From Bradyrhizobium paxllaeri (GTDB lineage: Bacteria; Pseudomonadota; Alphaproteobacteria; Rhizobiales; Xanthobacteraceae), in contig NZ_CP042968.1 of NCBI RefSeq assembly GCF_001693515.2, positions 1,798,001 to 1,862,000 of the forward strand: 64,000 nt of DNA, in the 5' to 3' direction. This document shows, in pieces, positions 44,783 to 53,103 of this stretch (the stretch's first letter is position 1; each line of letters begins with the position of its first letter). Made by a program: the position numbers and the translations under genes. A model generated the notes under the pieces. The model saw nothing but the letters and a program-made list of their open reading frames with translations. It made no database searches and was not told where the DNA came from.

Positions 44783-46063
44783 ATGACCGGGTTTTCACGC
44801 CGTGATTTTCTGGGCCTGACGGGAACGGCTGCCATTGCCGCCATGTCCGGCCGCGCCAACGCCGCGATGGGTCCGAACGACAAGTACGACCTCGTGATCA
44901 AGGGCGGCGATGTGCTCGACCCCAGCCAGTCGTTGAGGGGCAAGCGCGACATCGGCATCCGCTGGGGTGTGATCGAGGCGGTCGAGAACGAGATTCCGGC
45001 CGCCCGCGCCGCCAAGACCATCGACGCGTCAGGGAAGTTGGTGACGCCCGGGCTGATCGATCTGCATTCCCACGTCTATCCCTACGGCTCGGCGATCGGT
45101 ATTCCCGCCGACGAGCTGGTGCAGGCACAGGCGACCACCACGGTGGTGTCGGCGGGCGATGCCGGCGTCAACAATCTCGCGGCGCTGCGGCGATACATCG
45201 TGGCGCAGTCGCGGGCGCGGATTTACGCCTTCGTCCATATCGCGAATAACGGCCTGTCGGGATTCCCGGTCGCCGAGCTCTACAATATCGACTATGCGCA
45301 GGTGGAAGCCTGCGCGATGGCGCTGGCGGAAAATCCGGATTTCCTGCTCGGCGTGAAGGTGAGGATGTCGGAGAACGTGATCGCCAAGCACGGGCTGGAG
45401 CCGCTGAAGCGCAGCATCAAGGCCTGCGAGATGTGCGGCTGGCCGGCCAAGATGATGGTGCATATCGGTGGCGTCGAGACCAGGGAGCTGATGTCGGAGA
45501 TTCTCGACCTGCTGCGGCCCGGCGACGTGCTGACGCATGCCTATTCCGGCGCGCCGAATATTGGCGGCGTCTTCACCAACATCGTGCAGGATGGAAAATT
45601 GCTGCCGGCGGCGCTCGCCGCCAAGCAGCGCGGCGTGATGTTCGATGTCGGCCATGGCGGCGGCAGCTTTGATTTCACCGTGGCGGAAGTCGCGCTTCCC
45701 GGCGGCTGCACGCCCGATACGATCTCTTCCGATATCCACGTCTTCTCCGGCAATTCGCCGGGCATGCCGTATTTACCTAACGTCATGAGCAAATTCATCC
45801 CGCTCGGCCTGACATTGGAGCAGGTGGTGGCGGCGGCAACGGTGACGCCGGCCAAGATCATCAACCGTGCGCCGAAGATCGGCACGCTGCAGATCGGCGC
45901 GCCCGGCGACGTCGCGATCATGGATCTGGTGGAGGGGCAGACCTCGTTCGTCGACACCCGCAACAACAAGCGCGAGGGCAAGCTGTTGTTGAAGCCGGTG
46001 CAGACCGTGATCAACGGCGTGCCGTTCGGCCGGCCGTATCAGGCGCCGTTCGCGGTGCGGTAA
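44783..46063 (+). CDS. Amidohydrolase-family metal-dependent hydrolase, Tat-exported
   Basis: A 426-residue hydrolase. The leader is a twin-arginine type (FSRRDFLGLTG) ending SGRANAA. The dihydroorotase/deacetylase-type barrel follows with the metal motif GLIDLHSHVYPYG, VHIGGVETRELM, DVLTHAYSG and the C-terminal composite sheet (GTLQIGAPGDVAIMDL). Export of such an enzyme is unusual and suggests a periplasmic substrate. GGGGAG lies upstream of ATG 44783; the frame upstream to 44570 is a shadow. Next gene is convergent. Confidence 0.87.
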   Translation: MTGFSRRDFLGLTGTAAIAAMSGRANAAMGPNDKYDLVIKGGDVLDPSQSLRGKRDIGIRWGVIEAVENEIPAARAAKTIDASGKLVTPGLIDLHSHVYPYGSAIGIPADELVQAQATTTVVSAGDAGVNNLAALRRYIVAQSRARIYAFVHIANNGLSGFPVAELYNIDYAQVEACAMALAENPDFLLGVKVRMSENVIAKHGLEPLKRSIKACEMCGWPAKMMVHIGGVETRELMSEILDLLRPGDVLTHAYSGAPNIGGVFTNIVQDGKLLPAALAAKQRGVMFDVGHGGGSFDFTVAEVALPGGCTPDTISSDIHVFSGNSPGMPYLPNVMSKFIPLGLTLEQVVAAATVTPAKIINRAPKIGTLQIGAPGDVAIMDLVEGQTSFVDTRNNKREGKLLLKPVQTVINGVPFGRPYQAPFAVR

Positions 46064-46076
46064 GAGATCGCGCCGC

Positions 46077-47723
46077 TCAGGCGGACACGCCGGCGCGGCC
46101 GAGCAGCTTGCTGACGAGCGCGGCGGGATCATCGGGGATGACGTCGCCCCGCCAGGCGACGTGCTGGTCGGTGCGCGCAAGGATGAGCTTGCGGCCGCCG
46201 GTCTGTTGCGCGTCTCCGGCGGGTACATCGACGATCGCAAACGGCACGCCGTTGGCGCGCATCGCCTCAGCCAATGGCGCCACCGCGACATCCCGATCGT
46301 ATCGCAGAAGCGTGTAGCCCGGACCCAACGCATCATAGACCGGCCGTCCGTCGTCTAGCTTCGCGAATGGCAGCCTGCATCCCGGCGTCGAGGACGGCGT
46401 GAAATCCGCCATCGTAAAGCCCGGCTGCTCGGCGCCGTCATAGGCGATGATCGGGGAATGATCGTAGAAATAACCGAAGTTGAGGCCGGCGCAGCAATAT
46501 TGCTGCACGTTCAGATCGTACGCTGCTTGGCCAACCTGCTTGCGGACGGCGTCACCCTCCGTCCCCGGCTGCTCGATCGCTTCGGGAACGGTGCGGCGCT
46601 GGCTCAACACCTTGCCGGCCATCTCCATCGCAAAGCGCGACACCTGTTCGGTGATGGGAAGGCGCTCGGCCTCATAGGCATCGAGAATCTTGATGTCGGC
46701 CCAGCCTTGCAGATGGGCGGCGAGCAGCCATGCGAGGTTGGTCGCGTCCGCGATCCCGGCATTCATGCCGTAACCGGCATAGGGCATCCACAAATGCGCG
46801 GCGTCGCCGCATATGAAGGCGCGTCCCCTGCGAAAGCGGTCGGCGACGAGGCGGCGGCCGACCCAGTCCTCCTTGCTCAGGATCTCGTATTCGAAATCGG
46901 GGCCGACGCCGAGGATGGCGCGGATCGAGGCGTCGCGATCGACGGAATCGAAGGTCTCGTCCTCGCGGTTGAGGTGGTTGTGGATCAGCCAGTTCTCGCG
47001 ACCGTCGATGGCCACCACCGTGCCGCAGCGCCGTGGATTGAGCGACAGCGTCATCCAGGCCGGCTTGTCCATCAAGCCGAGCAAAGCGGGCGCGTGGATA
47101 TAGGTCGATTGCACGCGCTGAATGATCGGTGTCCCCTGCAGGTTGGCGTCGATGGCCTTGCGAACCAGCGAGCGCGCGCCGTCGCAGCCGACGATGAAAT
47201 CGGCGTGAATCGGCGAGGCGGTTCCGGTGTCGAGGTTGCGGACGGTGGCAACGATGCCGTCATTATCTTCGCGAAAATCGGCGAACGCGGTGCGGTTCAG
47301 AATTTGAAGCCCCTCGATCGAAGCCGCGTGAGCGAACAGCACCGGTTCCATGTAGATCTGATTGATACGATGCGGCGGCTCGGCCGTCGGCCAGCCGGTG
47401 TCCGGCCCGCTGGTGGCGGTGTAGCGATCGCGGCGGCAGGGGATCAGGATGCGCGACAGCTCGATGCCGGTTGCCGTGGTGCGGTAGGAGCAATCGTTGG
47501 GGTAGTCGGCCGGCAAACCGGTGTCGCGCAGCTTCTGCGCCACACCCAGCCTGCGGAAAATCTCCATCGAGCGCGACGAGACATGGTTGCACTTCACGCT
47601 CGGCGGCTCGCCGGCAGCGCGTGTTTCAACCACGGTGACGGAAATTCCGCGCGATGCGAGGTCCATGGCCAGGGTGAGTCCGACAGGACCGCCGCCGACC
47701 ACGAGAATGCTGGTCTTCACCAT
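46077..47723 (-). CDS. FAD-dependent monooxygenase, PheA/TfdB (phenol hydroxylase-like) family
   Basis: A 548-residue flavoprotein. FAD motifs are SILVVGGGPVGLTLAMDLASRG at the start (shortened: GGGPVGLTLAMD), VGCDGARS in mid-protein and GDAAHLWMPYAGYGMNAGIAD. A C-terminal thioredoxin-like domain (LLRYDRDVAVAPLAEAMR; ILARTDQHVAWRGD) completes the family layout. Members hydroxylate aromatic rings with NAD(P)H. The frame is open to ATG 47768; ATG 47723 is chosen on homology of the start (MVKTSILVVGG), and no start has a strong ribosome binding site. Divergent from the second Bug gene. Confidence 0.88.
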   Translation of the reverse strand: MVKTSILVVGGGPVGLTLAMDLASRGISVTVVETRAAGEPPSVKCNHVSSRSMEIFRRLGVAQKLRDTGLPADYPNDCSYRTTATGIELSRILIPCRRDRYTATSGPDTGWPTAEPPHRINQIYMEPVLFAHAASIEGLQILNRTAFADFREDNDGIVATVRNLDTGTASPIHADFIVGCDGARSLVRKAIDANLQGTPIIQRVQSTYIHAPALLGLMDKPAWMTLSLNPRRCGTVVAIDGRENWLIHNHLNREDETFDSVDRDASIRAILGVGPDFEYEILSKEDWVGRRLVADRFRRGRAFICGDAAHLWMPYAGYGMNAGIADATNLAWLLAAHLQGWADIKILDAYEAERLPITEQVSRFAMEMAGKVLSQRRTVPEAIEQPGTEGDAVRKQVGQAAYDLNVQQYCCAGLNFGYFYDHSPIIAYDGAEQPGFTMADFTPSSTPGCRLPFAKLDDGRPVYDALGPGYTLLRYDRDVAVAPLAEAMRANGVPFAIVDVPAGDAQQTGGRKLILARTDQHVAWRGDVIPDDPAALVSKLLGRAGVSA

Positions 47724-47804
47724 GTCGAATGCTGCCTTCTCGCTTGCTGCGCTGGGACGATCATGCATTACTGCGCGCCAAAGAGATCATCGGGAGGCCC
47801 TTGA

Positions 47805-48791
47805 ATGTTTCCGTCGATCCGCCAAGGCATGGTCCGCGCTCTTGTTGTTGTTTTGTCGCTGTCGCTGTCGGCGATTGAAGCAGCAAACGCATATCCCGAT
47901 CAACCCATCAAGATCATCGTGACGTTTCCGCCCGGCGGCAGTGCCGATATCGTGATCCGCGCCCTGCAGCCGTTGCTTGCGGACACGCTGCGCCAGCCGA
48001 TCGTGATCGAGAACAGGGCAGGCGCGGGCGGCAATATCGGAATCGGGGCGGTGGCGCAGGCCGCGCCCGACGGCTACACGCTCGGCATCGCCGCGGCGGG
48101 CGTGCTGACCGTCAATCCCCATCTCAATCGCGCGGCGATGTCGTTCGATCCGGTCAAGGATTTGGCGCCGGTGACGATGCTGGCGGAAATCCCGTTCGTG
48201 CTGGTTTCCTCGCAACAATCGGGCATTGCATCCGTCGCAGACGCCATTGCCAGGGCCAAAGCGAAAACGGCGGGCCTGTCGATCGGCCATGGCGGCAACG
48301 GCACCGCGATGCACCTGACCTCGGCCTTGTTCAACCAGAAGGCCGGCGTCGGAATTCAGTTGATCGCCTATCGCGGCACCGCGCCGGCGACGACGGACGT
48401 TCTGGCCGGCCACGTCCCGCTGGCCGTGCTGGATATCCCGGCCTCGAAACAATTGATCGGCGACGGCAAGTTGAAGGCACTCGGCGTCTCCGCCGCCAAG
48501 CGCGTGGTGTTCCTGCCCAACGTTCCGACGCTGGCGGAGCAGGGCCTCAGCGGATTCGAATCCGTCGGCTGGTTCGGCATCGTCGCGCCCGCCGGCACCC
48601 CGCCTGATATCATCACCACGCTGAACACCGCCTTCGTGAAGGCATTGAGCGATCCCGCCGCGATCGAGAAGATCCGCACGCTCGGCGCCGAGCCGGTGCC
48701 GACTTCGCCGGATGCTTTTGCCAAGTTCATCCAGAGCGAAAGCGCGAAATGGGGCAAGCTGATCGCCGAGGCCGGCATCAAGGCTGAATAG
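47805..48791 (+). CDS. Bug-family solute-binding protein
   Basis: A 328-residue periplasmic protein, second of the family in this window. Signal peptide LVVVLSLSLSAIEAANA, then YPDQPIKIIVTFPPGGSADIV, NRAGAGGNIGIGAVAQAAPDGYTLG. GGGAGG lies seven bases before ATG 47805. No TctAB genes adjoin. Divergent from the FAD monooxygenase with 81 bases between starts, so the two may share a promoter region and an aromatic substrate (inference). Confidence 0.9.
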   Translation: MFPSIRQGMVRALVVVLSLSLSAIEAANAYPDQPIKIIVTFPPGGSADIVIRALQPLLADTLRQPIVIENRAGAGGNIGIGAVAQAAPDGYTLGIAAAGVLTVNPHLNRAAMSFDPVKDLAPVTMLAEIPFVLVSSQQSGIASVADAIARAKAKTAGLSIGHGGNGTAMHLTSALFNQKAGVGIQLIAYRGTAPATTDVLAGHVPLAVLDIPASKQLIGDGKLKALGVSAAKRVVFLPNVPTLAEQGLSGFESVGWFGIVAPAGTPPDIITTLNTAFVKALSDPAAIEKIRTLGAEPVPTSPDAFAKFIQSESAKWGKLIAEAGIKAE

Positions 48792-48902
48792 GCGACGGTC
48801 CGAGGCCGATTGATCGAGATCAATTAGCCGATCCCATTTGATCCCAGTCAATGCGGCGGTCGTTTTGCCTGGCGACGATGCCGGGCAAAAGGACCGAGCG
48901 TG

Positions 48903-49181
48903 ATGCGCAGCGAAAACCTATGCCAGACCGAAGCACACCCGGGTCATCGCGTCCGGGCGATACCCTATGACGAAGACGGCCGCCTGCCTTTCGAGCGCGA
49001 GTTTCTGGCGCAGCTCGGAGACAAGGTGCGCGAGATGCGTGCGCAGCACGGCCTGTCGCGCCGGGAACTCGCGCGCCGCGCCGGCATGTCCGAGCGTTAC
49101 GTCGCCCAGATCGAAGCCGGCAAGGGCAACGTCTCGATCGTTCGCCTGTTGCGGATCGCGCTGGTGTTTCGCGGCGAATAG
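48903..49181 (+). CDS. Short XRE-type helix-turn-helix protein, probably a truncated HTH-shikimate-kinase regulator
   Basis: A 92-residue protein that is essentially one HTH_3 domain: LGDKVREMRAQHGLSRRELARRAGMSERYVAQIEAGKGNVSI (positions about 49015-49140). The SERYVAQIEAGKGNVSI part is very close to the BoxR/BzdR-type regulators in which a shikimate-kinase-like effector domain follows. Here the frame stops right after the HTH (RLLRIALVFRGE), and the next gene ends 27 bases on, so the effector domain is missing. AAAAGGA lies nine bases before ATG 48903. It could be a degraded gene or a working mini-regulator. Confidence 0.72.
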   Translation: MRSENLCQTEAHPGHRVRAIPYDEDGRLPFEREFLAQLGDKVREMRAQHGLSRRELARRAGMSERYVAQIEAGKGNVSIVRLLRIALVFRGE

Positions 49182-49207
49182 CGTTTCGCGCAAGGCGTTG
49201 AGCCCGC

Positions 49208-50452
49208 TCAACTCCTTGCTCGCTTCTCCACATTGGCAATCCGCTCCGGCACGCCGAACTCCTTGCGGCACACCTCCGCGAGCACGGCGACGCCCTCGCG
49301 GATCTGTTCGTGCGAAGGGCTGGCAAAGCACAGCCGCAGTCGGCTGCCGGCGTAGGCCTTGTCCGTCGACCATTCCGGCCCGGGATTGATGGAAACGCCG
49401 GCGGCGAGCGCGGCCTGATAGAGTTTTAGCGTATCGACATTGTCGGGCAGCTTCACCCACAGGAAGATGCCGCCCTCGGGCGCTTCGAATTCGGCCGCGG
49501 TGCCGAACTGCTCGTTGAGCGCCTCCATCAGCGTATCGAGCTTGGCGCGCAGGCCGCGCGTCAGTTTCGGGACATGATTTGCAAAATGCGGCGCGCAATA
49601 TTCCGCCAGCACCATCTGCTCAAGCGCGCCGGAACCTGCGTCGGTCTTCAGCGCCAGCATCCGCGACATCATCTCCCAGGGCGCCACGATGAAGCCGACG
49701 CGGAGCGCCGGCGCGATCGATTTCGAGAACGAACCGATATGAATGACGCCGCCGTGCTGGCTCATGGCGTAGATCGCGGGCGGTCGCTCGCCCTTCCAGA
49801 TCAGGTCGGCATAGCAATCGTCCTCGAAGATCGGCACGCCGTACTCCCGCGACAGTTTCAGCATCTCCGTGCGGCGCGTCTGCGGCAGGATGCTGCCGGT
49901 CGGGTTCTGCACGGTCGGGATGGTGTAGATATATTTCGGCGTGATGCCGCGGCGCTTGTGGTCGGCAAGGCTTGCGGCCAGTGCGTCCATCCGCATGCCC
50001 TGATCGTCAAGGGGAATGCCGACCGCGTTGACGCCGAGCCGCGTCAGCCGGGTCAGCGCGCCCTGATAGGTCTCCTGCTCGACCAGCACGGTATCGCCGC
50101 GCGCGAGAAGCGTCTGGTTGACGAGGTCGAGCGCCTGCAGGGAGCCCGAGACGATCATGATGTCATCGGCGCCGCAGGCGATGCCGGCGTCGCGCTTGAG
50201 TTTTGCGGTGAGGAATTCGCGCAAGGGGCGATAGCCCTGCGGGCCGCTGGCGAGGCCATAGGTCGCAAGCGTCTTGCCCTCGCGCCGGAGCACGGCGTTG
50301 ACCGCGTCGATCAGGCCGTCGACCGGCACCTGGTCCGGATCGTTGTTGCCGCCGACGAAGGAGTATTTGGCGAGGCCCGTCCACCGCGCTGCTGGCGCCG
50401 GCAGTCCGGCGGGCAGCAGGGCTGCGAAATCGAAGGGGGATGCGGCAGACAT
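49208..50452 (-). CDS. PLP-dependent class I/II aminotransferase (2-aminoadipate aminotransferase-like)
   Basis: A 414-residue fold-type I aminotransferase. It lacks the GntR domain of MocR regulators and looks like LysN-type enzymes: NDPDQVPVDGL, SGSLQALDLVNQTLL, TIPTVQNPTGSILPQ, EDDCYADL and the PLP lysine in GSFSKSIAPALRVG. Transfers amino groups between broad-range amino acids and 2-oxoglutarate. Convergent with the short XRE gene. Its stop overlaps a small palindrome GTTGAGCCCGCTCAAC (49198-49213). Confidence 0.88.
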   Translation of the reverse strand: MSAASPFDFAALLPAGLPAPAARWTGLAKYSFVGGNNDPDQVPVDGLIDAVNAVLRREGKTLATYGLASGPQGYRPLREFLTAKLKRDAGIACGADDIMIVSGSLQALDLVNQTLLARGDTVLVEQETYQGALTRLTRLGVNAVGIPLDDQGMRMDALAASLADHKRRGITPKYIYTIPTVQNPTGSILPQTRRTEMLKLSREYGVPIFEDDCYADLIWKGERPPAIYAMSQHGGVIHIGSFSKSIAPALRVGFIVAPWEMMSRMLALKTDAGSGALEQMVLAEYCAPHFANHVPKLTRGLRAKLDTLMEALNEQFGTAAEFEAPEGGIFLWVKLPDNVDTLKLYQAALAAGVSINPGPEWSTDKAYAGSRLRLCFASPSHEQIREGVAVLAEVCRKEFGVPERIANVEKRARS

Positions 50453-50510
50453 GGATATTTACTCCCGTTTTGTTGTTCGTTGAGAAGGACGCAAGCGGCC
50501 TTCCGGCAGG

Positions 50511-51050
50511 CTAGTTCTTGATGACCCTGATCGGCCGGTCCTGGCTGATGAAGGCATAATGCCCGGCGCCGACGCCGCCGAACATCAAGGCTTCCACCGT
50601 GGGCTCGGCGATCTCTCCCGTGGCCGCCCAGTCGACCACGAAATTGGCGCCCGTTCCGCCGCGCACGTCGCTCGCGGCGATGAAGACTTCGATGGTTGCG
50701 AACGGTTTTAGCGCAACGGGCGACTTGAGGTAGCTCTCCACCATCTTGCCTGATGTGTCGAAATAGGCGATCCGCTTCAGGACCTGGGGGCGGGTCTCGG
50801 AGGCGTTGTGGACGCTGGGCGTGACCGAGAAATCCGCCCGCAGCTTGCCGGGGTTCATCGAGACGCTGGAATAGACCGGCACGTAGAAGGCGCCGGAGAC
50901 CGTGAGATTTTCCGCCGGCAGCGCGGTGAGGGAGGCGGCGAAATTCTGCTCGATGCTGCCCGCAGGTTGCGCGCCGGCGCGGGAAGCGGAAAGGATCGAC
51001 AGCGCGGCCAGAATCGCGAGAAAAGCCCCCAATCCAGGGCTGTGACACAT
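50511..51050 (-). CDS. DUF3124-family secreted protein
   Basis: A 179-residue exported protein of unknown function. Signal peptide FLAILAALSILSASRAGA, then FYVPVYSSVSMNPGKLRADFSVTPSV (50885-50810, in part) and ending MFGGVGAGHYAFISQDRPIRVIKN (in part), which match the DUF3124 family. ATG 51050 starts at the signal peptide; the longer frame overlaps the divergent antiporter gene. The 58-base gap to that gene suggests a shared promoter region. Confidence 0.8.
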   Translation of the reverse strand: MCHSPGLGAFLAILAALSILSASRAGAQPAGSIEQNFAASLTALPAENLTVSGAFYVPVYSSVSMNPGKLRADFSVTPSVHNASETRPQVLKRIAYFDTSGKMVESYLKSPVALKPFATIEVFIAASDVRGGTGANFVVDWAATGEIAEPTVEALMFGGVGAGHYAFISQDRPIRVIKN

Positions 51051-51108
51051 TGCTTGTTTGACCCTTGCGCCGGGACCTCTAGGTTGCAAGAAGGGGAAAT
51101 CCGGAACC

Positions 51109-52833
51109 ATGCACGAACTTATTCGCGATATCACCTTATGCATCCTGTTCGCCTGGGTGCTCGGCCTGTTGGCGCATTTCTCGCGGCAGCCGCTGATCCT
51201 GGCCTACCTTATCGCCGGGTTCTTCATTGGTCCATTCGGCACGAAATGGGTCAAGTCCGAAGAATCGATCAACGTCATCTCCGAACTCGGCCTGATCTTC
51301 ATGCTGTTCATGATCGGGCTGGAGATCGACCTGAAGAAGATCGTGCGCGCCGGCAAGGTGATCCTGTTCGCCGCGGGCGGGCAACTGATCGGCGGCTGCC
51401 TGCTCGGCATCCTGTTCTTTATCGGGATCGGCCTGTCGATGGGCAGCGGCCATTTCGATGCGCTCTATCTCTGCGTCGCCTGCGCGCTGTCGAGCACGGT
51501 CATCATCGTCAAGGTGCTGTACGAGAAGCGCGAGCTCGACACGCTGCCGGGCCGGATCACGCTCGGCGTGCTGGTGTTGCAGGACATCTTTGCGATCCTG
51601 TTCCTGGCGGTGCAGCCAAGTCTCGATAATCTGCAGATCAGCGTCATCCTGCTGTCGGTCGCCCGGGTCGGCGCGCTGGTGGCGACCGCGCTGGTGCTCA
51701 GCCGCTATGTGCTGCCATGGCTGTTCCACCAGATCGCGCGCAGGCCGGAACTGATCCTGCTCGGCGCGCTGGCCTGGTGCTTTCTGATCGGCGAGATCGC
51801 GGAGCGGCTGCATTTGTCGCGCGAGATGGGCTCGCTGGTGGCGGGCGTTTCGCTATCGACATTCCCCTATGCGCTCGACGTCACCGCCAAGGTGACGACG
51901 CTGCGCGACTTCTTCATCACACTGTTCTTCGTCTCGCTCGGCATGACGATCCCGATCCCCAATGCGTCGGTGATCGGGCTGGCGCTCGCGATCGCGGCCT
52001 TCACCGTCGTCAGCCGCATGGTCACGACGTTCGTGCCGCTCTATTTGATGAATCAGGGCCTGCGCGCCAGCCTGTTGCCGGCGATCAATTTGGCGCAGAT
52101 CTCGGAGTTCTCGCTGGTCGTGATCCAGACCGGCGTGCTCGCCGGCCATATCACCAAGGAGACGTCGAGCGCGGCGTCGTTCGCCTTCGTGGTGCTGGCG
52201 GTGCTGAGCACCTTCGTCATGAGCCGCAGCGACCAGGTCACGCGCGGCCTGATCGGTCCCCTGAAGCGGATCGGCCTGCGCGATCTCGACCACAAGCATG
52301 AGGGAGAGGCCGGGCACGGCGGGCATGGCGAGGCGCGCCGCATCGTCATCCTCGGCTTCTTCCGCGCCGCCAGCGCATTGATCGCCGAGATCGAACGCCG
52401 AACGCCGGCGGTACTGGAGCAGATCACCGTGATCGATTTCAATCCGCTGGTGTTCCGGACCCTGACCGACCGCGGCATGCACGTGGTCTATGGCGACATC
52501 AGCAACGTCGATACGCTGGTGCATGCCGGCGTCGGCAAGGCCGAGCTGATCATCCTTAGCATCCCGGACTCGCTCTTGAAGGGCGCCGACAACGAAAAGC
52601 TGGTCCGGCACGTCCGCTCGCTCAATCCGAGCGCCAAGATCGTCGCGACTGCGGAGATCCTGGCCAATGTCAACGACCTCTATGAGGCCGGCGCCGATTA
52701 CGTGACGGTGACCCGGCTCAGCGACGCCGACGAACTCTACAAGGTCATCGAGGCGGCCCAGGCCGGGCTGCTGGACGACAAGCGCGCCGAGACCGACGTG
52801 CTGCTCAGCGAGCGCCGTGAGGTGCTGCCGTAG
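51109..52833 (+). CDS. CPA2-family cation:proton antiporter with C-terminal RCK (TrkA-N-like) domain
   Basis: A 574-residue KefB-like transporter. Residues 1-390 hold the Na+/H+-exchanger domain with about 12 helices (PLILAYLIAGFFIGPFG, FMLFMIGLEIDLKKI, LSSTVIIVKVLYEK). Residues about 410-550 are a Rossmann-type RCK domain, but the usual GxGxxG is replaced by ILGFFRAASAL, so nucleotide binding may be altered. Probably K+ or Na+ efflux in exchange for H+. ATG 51109 begins the first helix. Confidence 0.9.
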   Translation: MHELIRDITLCILFAWVLGLLAHFSRQPLILAYLIAGFFIGPFGTKWVKSEESINVISELGLIFMLFMIGLEIDLKKIVRAGKVILFAAGGQLIGGCLLGILFFIGIGLSMGSGHFDALYLCVACALSSTVIIVKVLYEKRELDTLPGRITLGVLVLQDIFAILFLAVQPSLDNLQISVILLSVARVGALVATALVLSRYVLPWLFHQIARRPELILLGALAWCFLIGEIAERLHLSREMGSLVAGVSLSTFPYALDVTAKVTTLRDFFITLFFVSLGMTIPIPNASVIGLALAIAAFTVVSRMVTTFVPLYLMNQGLRASLLPAINLAQISEFSLVVIQTGVLAGHITKETSSAASFAFVVLAVLSTFVMSRSDQVTRGLIGPLKRIGLRDLDHKHEGEAGHGGHGEARRIVILGFFRAASALIAEIERRTPAVLEQITVIDFNPLVFRTLTDRGMHVVYGDISNVDTLVHAGVGKAELIILSIPDSLLKGADNEKLVRHVRSLNPSAKIVATAEILANVNDLYEAGADYVTVTRLSDADELYKVIEAAQAGLLDDKRAETDVLLSERREVLP

Positions 52834-53103
52834 CCGGGACGGTTGGCGTGGTGTCGCGAACCGGCATTACCATTCGCCGGCGTCGCGAGAAGAGCTATAA
52901 TCCCGCGAGTGTTTTCGCCAGGCGAAACCGTCCCCTGCGATCGGGCGAAATCGCCAATACCTCTCCGTTCCGGCCCGACCGCAGCATGGCCTTTCCGCCA
53001 TGCCTCTCCGGCGTTCCGCCCTGCGTAATGACACTGGCGCTGCGCATGGAGTCCGGCTAATGCACTGGCTGAAAGAAGCGAGATTTGGCGAGATTTTTAG
53101 AAA
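52834..53103. promoter_or_regulatory. Leader region upstream of the RibB-type gene
   Basis: A 270-base gap. It contains a palindrome TTTCGCC-A-GGCGAAA at 52913-52927 and TATAAT at 52896-52901 without a clear -35 box. I looked for an FMN riboswitch because ribB genes often have one, but the conserved blocks were not found. Confidence 0.3.

Noticed and set aside
52834..53103. FMN riboswitch before the RibB-type gene
   Set aside because: The conserved blocks of the RFN element (such as the GGGGTGAAAGTCCCC-type and CCGACGGT-type strings) are absent.
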